Below, in pieces: positions 53,477-62,897 of a DNA stretch of 64,000 nt. The stretch is from contig NZ_JAEMTA010000006.1 in assembly GCF_016462545.1 (NCBI RefSeq), positions 104,477-168,476 on the forward strand, given 5' to 3'. The DNA comes from Mycolicibacterium sp. Its GTDB lineage: Bacteria > Actinomycetota > Actinomycetes > Mycobacteriales > Mycobacteriaceae. Position 1 is the first letter of the stretch, and each line of letters starts with the position of its first letter. Position numbers and translations under genes: made by a program. The notes below the pieces were generated by a model. The model was not told the origin of the DNA, ran no database searches, and worked only from the letters and a program-made list of their open reading frames with translations.

Positions 53477-55462
53477 ATGAATGGCTCCCCCATCACCACG
53501 TTGCTGATCGCCAACCGCGGCGAGATCGCCTCGAGAATCATCCGCACCGCCCGCGAAATGGACATCGCCACCGTCGCGGTCTACTCCGACGCCGACCGCG
53601 ACGCCCCGTACGTCGGGCACGCCGACGAGTCCGTCCACCTGCCAGGCACCTCGCCCGCCGACACCTATCTCCGCGGTGACCTGATCCTGGCCGCAGCGGC
53701 ACACACCGGCGCGACCGCGATCCACCCGGGGTACGGATTCCTCTCGGAGAACGCCGAATTCGCCAGTGCGTGTGCGCGGGCCGGGGTGATCTTCGTCGGT
53801 CCGAGCCCGGCGGCCATCACGGCGATGGGCTCGAAGATCGCCGCCAAGGACATGATGGCCGCGGCAGGTGTACCGGTTCTGCCGGGCGTCACCGTCGACG
53901 ACGAGCTGGATCTGTCCGCCGCAGCGGCGACGATCGGCTACCCCATTCTGGTGAAGGCGGCCTTCGGAGGCGGGGGTCGCGGCATGCGAATCGTGCACGA
54001 CGACGGTGAACTGGCGGAGGCCGTGCGCGGCGCCCGTCGTGAGGCCGAATCGGCGTTCGGTGACGGCACGGTGTTCCTTGAGAAGTTCGTCGAATCACCA
54101 CGACACATCGAGGTGCAGATCTTCGGCGACCAACACGGGACGCTCGTACACCTCGGTGAGCGGGAGTGTTCCATTCAGCGCCGCTATCAGAAGATCATCG
54201 AGGAGGCGCCCTCTACCGCCGTCGACGAAGCCCTGCGCGACGAGTTGGGACGCGCTGCCGTCGCCGCGGGCAAGGCGCTCGCCTACGAGGGCGCCGGGAC
54301 CGTCGAGTTCGTGATGGCACGCGACGGCTCGTTCTACTTCCTCGAGGTCAATACCCGTCTGCAGGTGGAACATCCGGTGACCGAGCTGGTCACCGGCATC
54401 GACCTGGTCCGTGCCCAACTTCAGGTCGCAGCGGGTGAGCCGCTGCCCCAGGAGATGCTGCACACCGCGCCGACGGGGCACGCGGTCGAGGTCCGGCTCT
54501 ACGCCGAAGACGTTGCGGCGGGCTTCATTCCGGTTTCGGGAACATTGACCACCCTGGAGTTCCCCGAGCTACCCGGCATCCGGATCGATGCGGGCTTCAC
54601 CTCGGGTTCCACCGTCAGCACCTTCTACGATTCGATGCTGGCCAAGGTCATCGGCTACGGACGTACCCGCGACGAGGCCTGCGCCAAAGTGGCGAGGGCC
54701 CTCCGCGAGACCCGAATCCACGGTGTCACCACGAACCGCGACCTACTGGTCGGAATCCTGCGAGAACCCGAGTTCCGATCCGGCGCGATCGACACGGGCT
54801 ATCTGCAGCGGCATGACCCAGCCCTCCTGATGGCGCCCGCTGCGGATCCGAGTCGCACCCACGCCGTCGTCGCCGCGCTCGCCGCGCAAGCCGTCCGTCG
54901 CGCCGAAACGGCGGTTCTCCCCGGGCTGCCCTCGGGATTTCGCACGCTGTCCAGTCAGATGCAGGACATGGCGTTCACCATCGGAGACGACGGCGTGGAC
55001 GTCCACTACCGCTTCGAGCGTGGCACCTGGTCGGTGGCCGTCGACGACTGGCAGCCCACGGTTCGGATGCTGTCGGCCTCCGCCGCCCTCGTCGACGCCG
55101 AGATCGACGGCGTGCGCCGCCGGTATTCGATAACCCGTTGCGGCGCCATGCACTACGTGGACAGCGCACTGGGGTCGACGGCGCTGCGCGAGGTGGAGCG
55201 CTTCCCCGACCCGAGCGCGGTGCAGGAGGCCGGGTCGCTGCTGGCCCCCATGCCTGGGGCAGTGGTTCGCATCGAGGTCGCCGAGGGCGCCCGCGTCAGC
55301 GTGGGCGCCCCCATCATCGTGCTCGAGGCGATGAAGATGGAGCACACCGTGCGGGCCCCCGCCGACGGAGTGGTCACCACCATTTCGGTCGCCGTGGGCG
55401 ACCAGGTGGACTCGGGCCAGGTGCTCGCCGTCCTCGCCGACGCCGAGCCCGACACACCATGA
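53477..55462 (+). CDS. acyl-CoA carboxylase alpha subunit (biotin carboxylase plus BCCP), 661 aa
   Basis: Domains in order: biotin carboxylase (about 1-450; LIANRGEIASRIIRTAREMD, KAAFGGGGRGMRIVH, EVNTRLQVEHPVTE), a linker/BT region (about 460-585), and biotinyl carrier domain with the biotinylated K620 in LEAMKMEHT. ATG 53477 has GAGGA eight bases upstream; GTG 53462, which would overlap the previous stop, is the alternative. It forms the holoenzyme with the upstream beta subunit. Overlaps the crotonase by four bases. Confidence 0.92.
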   Translation: MNGSPITTLLIANRGEIASRIIRTAREMDIATVAVYSDADRDAPYVGHADESVHLPGTSPADTYLRGDLILAAAAHTGATAIHPGYGFLSENAEFASACARAGVIFVGPSPAAITAMGSKIAAKDMMAAAGVPVLPGVTVDDELDLSAAAATIGYPILVKAAFGGGGRGMRIVHDDGELAEAVRGARREAESAFGDGTVFLEKFVESPRHIEVQIFGDQHGTLVHLGERECSIQRRYQKIIEEAPSTAVDEALRDELGRAAVAAGKALAYEGAGTVEFVMARDGSFYFLEVNTRLQVEHPVTELVTGIDLVRAQLQVAAGEPLPQEMLHTAPTGHAVEVRLYAEDVAAGFIPVSGTLTTLEFPELPGIRIDAGFTSGSTVSTFYDSMLAKVIGYGRTRDEACAKVARALRETRIHGVTTNRDLLVGILREPEFRSGAIDTGYLQRHDPALLMAPAADPSRTHAVVAALAAQAVRRAETAVLPGLPSGFRTLSSQMQDMAFTIGDDGVDVHYRFERGTWSVAVDDWQPTVRMLSASAALVDAEIDGVRRRYSITRCGAMHYVDSALGSTALREVERFPDPSAVQEAGSLLAPMPGAVVRIEVAEGARVSVGAPIIVLEAMKMEHTVRAPADGVVTTISVAVGDQVDSGQVLAVLADAEPDTP

Positions 55463-56217
55463 CCGTCACCTACGAGGTCCGCAACGGAGTCGCGTGGTTG
55501 ACGATCAATCGACCGCAGGCACGCAACAGTCTCGACGCGTCGGTGCGGGAAGGACTGTTCGCCGGGGTTAGAACCTTCAACGACGACGATGGCGCGAAGG
55601 TGCTCGTCCTCACCGGCACGGGCGACAAGGCGTTCTGCGCGGGCGGCGACCTGAAGGAAATGTCCGCTGCGGCAATGACCATCCCGCCCGTCGACTTCGT
55701 CCCGCAATTCGGCAGGAACATCGCCGTCGACAAGCCCACCATCGCCGCGGTCAACGGCGTCGCCTTCGCAGGCGGGTTCCTCCTTGCTCAGACCTGCGAC
55801 CTCTGCGTGGCGACCACGACCGCTCGGTTCGGCATCACCGAGATCAAGATCGGGCGTGGTGCTCCGTGGGCCGCCCCCCTGCCACTGATGATCCCTCGCC
55901 GGATGGCGATGGAACTGCTGCTGACCGGAGAACCGATGTCCGCGGCGCGCGCCTACGAGATCGGCTTCGTCAACCGGCTGGTCGAACCCGACGAGCTCGT
56001 CGACGTCACCCAGGCACTGGCCGAGCGGATCGCGGCCAACGCTCCCCTGTCCGTGGCGGCGGCCAAGCGGACCGCGGCACTGACGGACGAGTATGCGCTC
56101 GCCGCCGCGTTCGACGAGGCCGAGAAACTCTGGGCACCGGTCTATCTCAGCGGCGACGCGCAGGAGGGCATGCAGGCCTTCCAGGAGAAGCGGGCCCCGG
56201 CATGGAAAGGGATGTGA
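55459..56217 (+). CDS. enoyl-CoA hydratase/isomerase (AtuE/LiuC-like by context), 252 aa
   Basis: Crotonase fold: AWLTINRPQARNSLD, GTGDKAFCAGGDL. AGGFLLAQ replaces the first-Glu motif while the second Glu is retained in FGITEIKIGRG. In Atu and Liu pathways the carboxylase product (a glutaconyl-CoA) is hydrated by such an enzyme before lyase cleavage. Co-translated with its neighbours (ATGA at both ends). Confidence 0.87.
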   Translation: MTVTYEVRNGVAWLTINRPQARNSLDASVREGLFAGVRTFNDDDGAKVLVLTGTGDKAFCAGGDLKEMSAAAMTIPPVDFVPQFGRNIAVDKPTIAAVNGVAFAGGFLLAQTCDLCVATTTARFGITEIKIGRGAPWAAPLPLMIPRRMAMELLLTGEPMSAARAYEIGFVNRLVEPDELVDVTQALAERIAANAPLSVAAAKRTAALTDEYALAAAFDEAEKLWAPVYLSGDAQEGMQAFQEKRAPAWKGM

Positions 56218-57011
56218 TGGCGCTCGACTACCCCGCGCTGCTCGACGATCTTCGCGAAGAGTCCGACCGGCTGATCGAACACCTGACGCCGCTGCGCGAG
56301 GACCAGTGGGACCTGCCGACGCCCGCCCAGGGGTGGACCATCGGGGACCAGGTCTCCCATCTGTCGTTCTTCGACGACTCGGCGCATCTCGCACTCGTCG
56401 ATCCGGACGAGTTCCGCGTGGATGCAGACGAGCTCGTCGCAGGCGGAATGGACTTTCCCGATCGCATCGCCGCGAAGTACCGCACCATAAAGCCCGTCAA
56501 CCTGATCGACTGGTTCAGCGACTCGCGGCGGCAGTTGCTTGCGGCGTTCGCCGGTGACGATCCGAAGCGGCGGCTGCCCTGGTTCGGTCCCGACATGAGC
56601 GTCGCCTCCAGCGCCACCGCCCGGCTGATGGAGACGTGGGCACACGGTCAGGACGTGTACGACGCACTCGACGTTCCGCATCCTCCGAGTCCGGGCCTCC
56701 GTCACATCGCCCATCTCGGCGTGGCGACGTTCGGGTTCGCGCACGCGCTGAACGGCATGACGATTCCCGAGGAACCCGTTCGCGTCCAACTGGACTCACC
56801 CGAGGGCGAGGTGTGGTCCTGGGGCCCCGACGACGCCGCGCAGCGGGTGACCGGACCGGCTGCCGACTTCGTGCTGGTGGTCACTCAGCGGCGGCACTGG
56901 ACCGATACGACCCTGACGGCCGAGGGAACCGTCGCGTCCGGATGGCTCGACATCGCCCAGGCCTTCGCCGGTGCGCCCAGCCGTCGCTCGGCTCGGGTGG
57001 TGCTGCCATGA
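56217..57011 (+). CDS. TIGR03084-type DinB/maleylpyruvate-isomerase-like metal-binding protein, 264 aa
   Basis: DinB-like four-helix bundle N-terminus (LDYPALLDDLREESDRLIEH, GWTIGDQVSHLSFFDDSAHL with metal-type His, METWAHGQDVYDAL) followed by a C-terminal SCP-like region. The layout matches the actinobacterial TIGR03084 group related to mycothiol-dependent maleylpyruvate isomerase, which is typically found beside AtuA-like genes, as here. Biochemical role unknown; a thiol-dependent isomerase or cofactor role is possible. Confidence 0.78.
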   Translation: MALDYPALLDDLREESDRLIEHLTPLREDQWDLPTPAQGWTIGDQVSHLSFFDDSAHLALVDPDEFRVDADELVAGGMDFPDRIAAKYRTIKPVNLIDWFSDSRRQLLAAFAGDDPKRRLPWFGPDMSVASSATARLMETWAHGQDVYDALDVPHPPSPGLRHIAHLGVATFGFAHALNGMTIPEEPVRVQLDSPEGEVWSWGPDDAAQRVTGPAADFVLVVTQRRHWTDTTLTAEGTVASGWLDIAQAFAGAPSRRSARVVLP

Positions 57012-58774
57012 CCCCGGCCCGCCCGGTCCGCATCGGCAACGCCTCGGCCTTCTACGGAGACCGACTGACGTCGATGCGGGAGTTGGTGAACGGCGGACAG
57101 CTCGACGTCGTCACCGGTGACTACCTCGCCGAGCTGACGATGCTGATCCTGTGGAAGGCGAGACAGAAGGACCCCTCGGCCGGGTACGCGCGCACCTTCC
57201 TCACGCAGTTCGCGCACGTCGTCACCGATTGCGCCGAGCGCGGCATCAAGATCGTCGTCAACGCGGGCGGTCTGAATCCGTCCGGAATGGCAGAGCGGGT
57301 GCGGGCGCTGGCCGCAGAAGCTTACGTCGACCTGACCGTGGCCTACGTCGAGGGCGACGACCTGATGCCCGGGCTCCCCGCACTCCGAGCGCAGGGACAT
57401 CCGTTCACCCACCTCGACACGGGTGTCGAGCTCGATGTCGCAGCGGTGGAGCCGGTCTCGGCCAACGCGTATCTCGGCGGCTTCGGCATCGCCTCGGCAC
57501 TTTCGCGCGGCGCCGACGTCGTGATCACCGGCCGGGTCACCGACGCGGCGTTGGTCGTAGGAGTGGGCGCATGGTGGCACGGATGGTCCCGCACCGACTA
57601 CGACGCGCTGGCAGGTGCCGTGGCAGCAGGCCATGTCATCGAATGCGGGCCGCAGGCCACCGGGGGCAACTACTCGCAGCTGGCCGAGGTCACCGACCGT
57701 CGCTACCCGGGTTCGCCGATCGCCGAACTCGCCCACGACGGCAGTTTCGTCATCACCAAGCACGACGACACCGGCGGACTGGTGTCCCCGGGCACCGTCA
57801 CTGCGCAACTGCTCTACGAAGTCGGTTCTCCCGTATACGTCAATCCCGACGTGGTCGCCCACTTCGACACCATGACCATCACCGTCGACGGCCCGAATCG
57901 CGTACTGGTTGCCGGAACGAAGGGCTCGCCACCACCGTCGACGCTGAAGGTGGCGATGAACTACATCGGCGGCTACCGCAACACGATGACGATGGTGCTC
58001 ACGGGCCTCGACATCGAGGACAAGGCCGCATGGGCCACCGCGGAACTGTTCGAAATCCTTGGCGGCCGTGAGGTGTTCGATGACGTCGACGTCCAGCTGC
58101 TGCGCTACGACAAGCCCGACCCGACATCGTTCGCCGAGGCCACGGCGCACCTACGGGTGACGGTGAAGTCCACGGACCGGGCACGGGTCGACCGCGCGTT
58201 CTCGGGTGCCGTCATCGAGTTGGCAGTCGCGGGCTATCCCGGCTTCCACACCACCACGCCACCGTCGTCGGCGAGCGAATTCGGCGTCTACTGGCCGACG
58301 CTGGTGCCCGCTGACGCCGTCGAGCACGTCGTCGTGCACGCCGACGGCACGCGCGAGGTGATCCCGCACGGCACCGAGACGAAGGACGTGGCGGCGACCG
58401 TCAGTGCGACCGCACCGCGCGACGCCGTCGACCTCGGCCCCACCACCCGCCGCCCCCTCGGCATGGTGGTGGCGGCTCGATCCGGAGACAAGGGCGGCAA
58501 CGCCAACGTCGGGGTGTGGACCGACTCCCCCGAACGCTGGGACTGGTTGCGGGACCATCTCACCGAAACCCGTTTCACCGAACTGCTTCCCGAAGCAGCG
58601 GGCCTCGCGGTGCGCCGCTACGAACTCCCCAACCTGATGGCACTGAACTTCGTCGTCGTGGGATTCCTCGGCGGCGGGGTCGCCTCCTGTACGAAGACCG
58701 ACCCACAGGCCAAGGCCCTCGGCGAATACCTCCGCGCGATCCACACCGACATCCCAGACAAGTTGGTCTTCTGA
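57008..58774 (+). CDS. AtuA-like protein (DUF1446, acyclic terpene utilisation family), 588 aa
   Basis: Long AtuA-family protein. N-terminal DUF1446 domain (IGNASAFYGDRLTSMRELVN, VVNAGGLNPSGMAERV, ADVVITGRVTDAALVVG, IECGPQATGGNYSQLAEV) and a C-terminal DUF4387-like domain (ARSGDKGGNANVGVW, VVGFLGGGVASCTKTD). AtuA is essential for citronellol/geraniol degradation in Pseudomonas, but its reaction is not settled. Fused two-domain forms are seen in actinobacteria. Overlaps both neighbours; central to the terpene assignment. Confidence 0.87.
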   Translation: MTPARPVRIGNASAFYGDRLTSMRELVNGGQLDVVTGDYLAELTMLILWKARQKDPSAGYARTFLTQFAHVVTDCAERGIKIVVNAGGLNPSGMAERVRALAAEAYVDLTVAYVEGDDLMPGLPALRAQGHPFTHLDTGVELDVAAVEPVSANAYLGGFGIASALSRGADVVITGRVTDAALVVGVGAWWHGWSRTDYDALAGAVAAGHVIECGPQATGGNYSQLAEVTDRRYPGSPIAELAHDGSFVITKHDDTGGLVSPGTVTAQLLYEVGSPVYVNPDVVAHFDTMTITVDGPNRVLVAGTKGSPPPSTLKVAMNYIGGYRNTMTMVLTGLDIEDKAAWATAELFEILGGREVFDDVDVQLLRYDKPDPTSFAEATAHLRVTVKSTDRARVDRAFSGAVIELAVAGYPGFHTTTPPSSASEFGVYWPTLVPADAVEHVVVHADGTREVIPHGTETKDVAATVSATAPRDAVDLGPTTRRPLGMVVAARSGDKGGNANVGVWTDSPERWDWLRDHLTETRFTELLPEAAGLAVRRYELPNLMALNFVVVGFLGGGVASCTKTDPQAKALGEYLRAIHTDIPDKLVF

Positions 58775-59916
58775 TGGACTTCACCGAACCCGCCGAACAC
58801 CGGGATCTGCGCGACACCATCGGTGCGGTCACCGACAAGTACGGCGCGGACTACTACGCCGAGCGTGCTGCAGCCCACGAACCCACCTCCGAGCTGTGGC
58901 AGGACCTCGCCCGGCACGGCTTCATCGGCATCAATCTGCCAGAGGAGTACGGCGGCGGAGGTGCGGGAATGACCGAACTGGCCATCCTCTGCGAGGAGAC
59001 GGCCGCACACGGCTGCCCGCTTCTGCTGCTCCTGGTCTCCAGCGCCATATCAGGCGAGCTGCTGTCCAAGTACGGAACGGCTGAACAGCGGCAGGACTGG
59101 TTGCCGCGCATGGCATCCGGCGACACGAAGGTGGTGTTCGCCATCACCGAGCCAGACGCCGGGTCCAATACGCGCAAGATCTCCACGTCGGCGGTGCGCT
59201 CCGGCGACCGGAGCGAGTACCTCCTCAACGGCACCAAGTACTACATCTCCGGGGTCGACGAGGCCGACGCGCTGATCGTCGTCGCACGCACCGCACCGGA
59301 GAAGCTGTCGCTCTTCCTGGTTCCCACCGACGCTCCCGGTCTCGTCAAACATCGCTTGCCCGTGGGCATCAGCGTTCCCGAGAAGCAGTTCACGCTCCAC
59401 TTCGACGACGTACGGGTGCCGGCCGAAAACCTCATCGGCACCGAACACGAAGGTTTCCGCCAGGTGTTCGACGGACTGAACCCCGAACGCATCACCGGCG
59501 CCGCGGTGTGCGTCGGCGTGGGCCGCCACGCCGTCGAGAAGGCCGCCGATTACGCCCGCACCCGTACGGTGTGGGGCCCGTCAATCGGCTCCTACCAAGC
59601 GATGTCACATCCGTTGGCCAAGGCGAAGATCGAGGTGGATCTGGCGGCGATGATGACCGCGAAGGCGGCGTGGCTGTACGACGCCGGGCAGGAGGCGGGT
59701 GAGGCCTCCAACGTCGCCAAGTACGCTGCCGCCGAGGCCGCGGTCGCCGCAGTCGACCACGCCATCCAGGTGCACGGCGGGAACGGGTTGTCGGCGGAGT
59801 ACGGACTGCTGCCGCAGTGGGGGCTGGCGCGATTGCTGCAGATCGCGCCCGTCAGCCGAGAGATGATCCTCAACTACGTCGCTCAGCACAGCCTCAAGTT
59901 GCCACGATCCTACTGA
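58774..59916 (+). CDS. acyl-CoA dehydrogenase (AtuD-like by context), 380 aa
   Basis: Acyl-CoA dehydrogenase: FAITEPDAGSNTRKIS, GTKYYISGVDEADALIVVA, ARTRTVWGPSIGSYQAMSHP, HGGNGLSAEYGLLPQW. At the usual catalytic-Glu position it reads QIAPVSREM and ends LPRSY, like the FadE at 721. In the Atu pathway the AtuD enzyme oxidises citronellyl-CoA before carboxylation. The start overlaps the AtuA-like stop (TGATG). Confidence 0.88.
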   Translation: MDFTEPAEHRDLRDTIGAVTDKYGADYYAERAAAHEPTSELWQDLARHGFIGINLPEEYGGGGAGMTELAILCEETAAHGCPLLLLLVSSAISGELLSKYGTAEQRQDWLPRMASGDTKVVFAITEPDAGSNTRKISTSAVRSGDRSEYLLNGTKYYISGVDEADALIVVARTAPEKLSLFLVPTDAPGLVKHRLPVGISVPEKQFTLHFDDVRVPAENLIGTEHEGFRQVFDGLNPERITGAAVCVGVGRHAVEKAADYARTRTVWGPSIGSYQAMSHPLAKAKIEVDLAAMMTAKAAWLYDAGQEAGEASNVAKYAAAEAAVAAVDHAIQVHGGNGLSAEYGLLPQWGLARLLQIAPVSREMILNYVAQHSLKLPRSY

Positions 59917-59926
59917 GCGGTCGACG

Positions 59927-60958
59927 ATGAAACTCGCTCTGCAGTTGGGCTATTGGGGTCCACACCCTCCCAGGAACGTTGACGACCTCGTCGCCGCCGC
60001 AGAAGCCGCCGGCTTCGACGCGGTCTTCACGGCAGAGGCGTGGGGATCGGAGGCCTACACGGCGCTGAAATGGCTGGGGGCGAGGACCACCCGGGTGCGG
60101 TTGGGCACGTCGGTCGCCCAGATGTCCGCGCGGACCCCCACGGCGTGCGCCATGGCCGCGCTGACGTTGGATCACCTGAGCGGAGGTCGCCACATCCTTG
60201 GTTTGGGAGTATCGGGACCACAGGTCGTCGAGGGCTGGTACGGCCAGCCGTTCACCAGGCCGCTGGCCCGCACTCGCGAGTACGTTGACATCCTGCGCCA
60301 GGTGTGGCGGCGTGAGGCGCCGGTCACCAGCGCCGGACCGCACTACCCGCTACCGCGCAACGGCAGTGGGACAACCAACTTGGGTACATCGCTCAAGTCA
60401 ATCGTCCACCCGTTGCGGCCCGACATCCCCATCTTCCTCGGCGCGGAGGGACCGAGGAATGTGGCGCTGGCGGCCGAGATCGCCGATGGCTGGTTGCCGC
60501 TCTTCTTCTCTCCCCGGGTGGCGGACATGTACAACGGGTGGCTCGACGAGGGTTTCGCCCGTGCGGGTGCCAGACACAGCCGCGAGACCTTCGAGGTCTG
60601 CGCCACGGCGCGAGTCGTGGTGACCGACGACCGGCCCACCGTCCTTGAGCGCATGAAACCCGGCCTCGCGCTGTACATCGGGGGAATGGGAGCCGAGGAC
60701 ACCAACTTTCACGCCGATCTGTATCGCCGGATGGGCTACGCCGAGGTCGTCGATGCGGTCACCGCGCTGTTCCGCGAGAATCGCAAGGCCGACGCCGCCG
60801 CCGCGATTCCAGACGAGCTGGTCGACGACTCGGCCATCGTCGGCGACCTCGACTTCGTGCGTGCGCAACTCGTGGCGTGGGAGGCGGCGGGGGTCACGAC
60901 GATGGTGGTGACCGTCGACTCCCCCGAACAACCCGAGGAGCTCGGCGCGCTGCTGTAG
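59927..60958 (+). CDS. LLM-class F420-type oxidoreductase, 343 aa
   Basis: Luciferase-like TIM barrel: LALQLGYWGPHPPRNVDDLV, LDHLSGGRHILGLGVSGPQV, RPDIPIFLGAEGPRNVALAA. Last gene of the carboxylase operon, ten bases after the dehydrogenase. Operon membership suggests a redox step on the same substrate family, for example reduction of a conjugated double bond with F420H2, but this is inference. Confidence 0.87.
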   Translation: MKLALQLGYWGPHPPRNVDDLVAAAEAAGFDAVFTAEAWGSEAYTALKWLGARTTRVRLGTSVAQMSARTPTACAMAALTLDHLSGGRHILGLGVSGPQVVEGWYGQPFTRPLARTREYVDILRQVWRREAPVTSAGPHYPLPRNGSGTTNLGTSLKSIVHPLRPDIPIFLGAEGPRNVALAAEIADGWLPLFFSPRVADMYNGWLDEGFARAGARHSRETFEVCATARVVVTDDRPTVLERMKPGLALYIGGMGAEDTNFHADLYRRMGYAEVVDAVTALFRENRKADAAAAIPDELVDDSAIVGDLDFVRAQLVAWEAAGVTTMVVTVDSPEQPEELGALL

Positions 60959-61030
60959 CGTCTTGGCGAACGACCGGTCGATGCCGGGTGCGATGTTCAG
61001 TGAGCCAAGTGCGCTACCGACATAGCGAGC

Positions 61031-61882
61031 TCACAACACTGCGTCGGCAAGTCGGTCGACCTGCTCGAGTGAGGTGACTGCGGGGCAGAAGAGTAGTCGG
61101 TCAAAGCCGAGATCGTCATACGCCTGAACGGTTTTGCGCGTGTCTTCGGGCGAGGTAAGCAGGTCGGCGACGTTGAGTTCGGCATAGTCGGGAGCGAAGC
61201 CGTAGTAGCGGCCGATGTGTTCGCGACCAGCGTCGGCGTCGTCGCCGAGCGCGAAGTTCACGCACGTGTGGAGCAGCACTGAGTCGGAACGGCCTGCCTC
61301 GACCCACGCGTGTCGGATTCGATCGGCGAATGCTTCCTCCGCCGTGTAGTCGCGTAGGGCTCCGGAGACCCAGCCGTCCCCGGCTTGTCCGACTCGGCGG
61401 ACAGTTGCGTTGGACGTACCGCCGAAGAGGAGCGGGATTACCACCGGCGCGGCACAAATCGGGGTGTCACCAACGACCGCTTCGCCCCGCCATGCCTGCC
61501 GCACGAAAGAGATCTCGTCGTCCAGCACACGCCCGCGGGTGCCGAAGTCCACACCGGCGGCGAGGTAGTCGTCGTAGCGGCCGCCGGGTGCGATGCCGAC
61601 GGTGAGCCGATGGCCTGCCGCGTCGGCGATGCTGGCGAGTTGTTTGGCGAGGATGGCCCGTGGATATAGCGGCGCAAGCAAGATGTTGGTTTGCAATGCG
61701 AGAGTGTTGGTGGCGCCAGCGGCCAGTGCCAGTCCGATGATCGAATCGAAGCTCGGATAGACCAGTCGGTCGATCGTCGACACGACCTCGAATCCACGGC
61801 GTTCTGCTCTGCGAATCCAGTCAAGGATCGTCGAACCGCGGACTCCTGCACTGCCATTCGGTAGGCCGATGCCGATCTGCAC
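61031..61882 (-). CDS. LLM-class flavin oxidoreductase, 283 aa
   Basis: Short luciferase-like protein: MQIGIGLPNGSAGVRGSTIL, ASIADAAGHRLTVGIAPGGR, PLLFGGTSNATVRRVG. GTG 61882 follows AAAGGAG at good spacing. It is downstream of the quinone-reductase-like gene on the - strand (19-bp gap), so the two are co-transcribed, probably under the TetR at 62942. Substrate unknown. Confidence 0.86.
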   Translation of the reverse strand: MQIGIGLPNGSAGVRGSTILDWIRRAERRGFEVVSTIDRLVYPSFDSIIGLALAAGATNTLALQTNILLAPLYPRAILAKQLASIADAAGHRLTVGIAPGGRYDDYLAAGVDFGTRGRVLDDEISFVRQAWRGEAVVGDTPICAAPVVIPLLFGGTSNATVRRVGQAGDGWVSGALRDYTAEEAFADRIRHAWVEAGRSDSVLLHTCVNFALGDDADAGREHIGRYYGFAPDYAELNVADLLTSPEDTRKTVQAYDDLGFDRLLFCPAVTSLEQVDRLADAVL

Positions 61883-61901
61883 GAGGGTCTCCTTTCAGTA
61901 C

Positions 61902-62855
61902 TCAGTCGGCGGTGTTCGCCGTCAGCAGGATCTTGCCGCGCGTGTGTCCCTGCTGGTTCTTGGTGAGGGCGTCCGCCGCCCGGGCGAGGGGGTATTCCTC
62001 GGCGATGTTGACGCGCAGCATCCCGGCGTTGATCAGGTCGGTGATCTGCTGCAGGGTGTCCTGGCCGGGGTCGCCGGGAAAGAACGTGGAGTGCACGCCA
62101 CGGGAGTCGGCGAGCGTGGCGACCTCCTCGTCCGGTGGTCCCGCGATCGAGACTAGGCGCCCGCCCGTGGAGATGACCGGTACCGACCGGGGCGCCAATT
62201 CACCTCCAACGCAATCGAAGACGACGTCGACGTCGTGAACGACGTCTTCGAAGTCGGTGGCGTGATAGTCGATCGCCTCGTGCGCACCCAACGAGCGGAG
62301 ATAGTCGTGGTTCTGCGCTGACGCGGTGGCGATGACGTGGGCGCCGCGCCATTTCGCTAGTTGTACCCCGAAGCTGCCGACGCCGCCGGCGCCGCCGTGG
62401 ATCAGGACCGTCTGATCTCTTTGGAGGTTGCCTTGGTCTTCGAGGAACAGCGCACCCCAGGCGGTCTGCGCGGCCACCGGCACAGCTGCCGCAGTCGCCA
62501 GCGGGATGGCCGCGGGGGCTTTGCACACGGTGTCGGCGGGGACCGAGATGATCTCGGCGTAGGTGCCGCAGCGGTCGAAGTGCACTCCCCCGTAGACGCG
62601 ATCTCCCACGGCGAGACTGTCGACGCCAGCGCCGAATTCCAGCACTATCCCCGAGAAGTCGAGACCCACGGCGAAGGGAAAGTCCAAATGAACGATGTCT
62701 TTGAGCAGGCCTTGGCCGAGCTTCCAGTCGGCACCGTTGACGCTGGTCGCTGCGAGTCGAATGACTACGTCACCGGGTGCGGCACGTGGTGGTGTGACCT
62801 CGTCCTCCTGGATCACTTCTGGTCCCCCGAAGTGGTGGAAGCGCATCGCCTTCAT
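61902..62855 (-). CDS. MDR-family NADP-dependent oxidoreductase (quinone oxidoreductase-like), 317 aa
   Basis: Zinc-free medium-chain reductase: FHHFGGPEVIQEDEVTPP, VGLDFSGIVLEFGAGVDSLA, and VLIHGGAGGVGSFGVQLAKW for NADPH. No zinc-ligand cysteines are seen. AAAGGAGG sits just before ATG 62855. Divergent from a TetR gene with a strong operator in the 86-bp gap, a typical detoxification or stress-response arrangement. Confidence 0.9.
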   Translation of the reverse strand: MKAMRFHHFGGPEVIQEDEVTPPRAAPGDVVIRLAATSVNGADWKLGQGLLKDIVHLDFPFAVGLDFSGIVLEFGAGVDSLAVGDRVYGGVHFDRCGTYAEIISVPADTVCKAPAAIPLATAAAVPVAAQTAWGALFLEDQGNLQRDQTVLIHGGAGGVGSFGVQLAKWRGAHVIATASAQNHDYLRSLGAHEAIDYHATDFEDVVHDVDVVFDCVGGELAPRSVPVISTGGRLVSIAGPPDEEVATLADSRGVHSTFFPGDPGQDTLQQITDLINAGMLRVNIAEEYPLARAADALTKNQQGHTRGKILLTANTAD

Positions 62856-62897
62856 GGTCGGTCCTCCTTTGCTTGCTTCCGCTCGCAGCGTCTAGTG

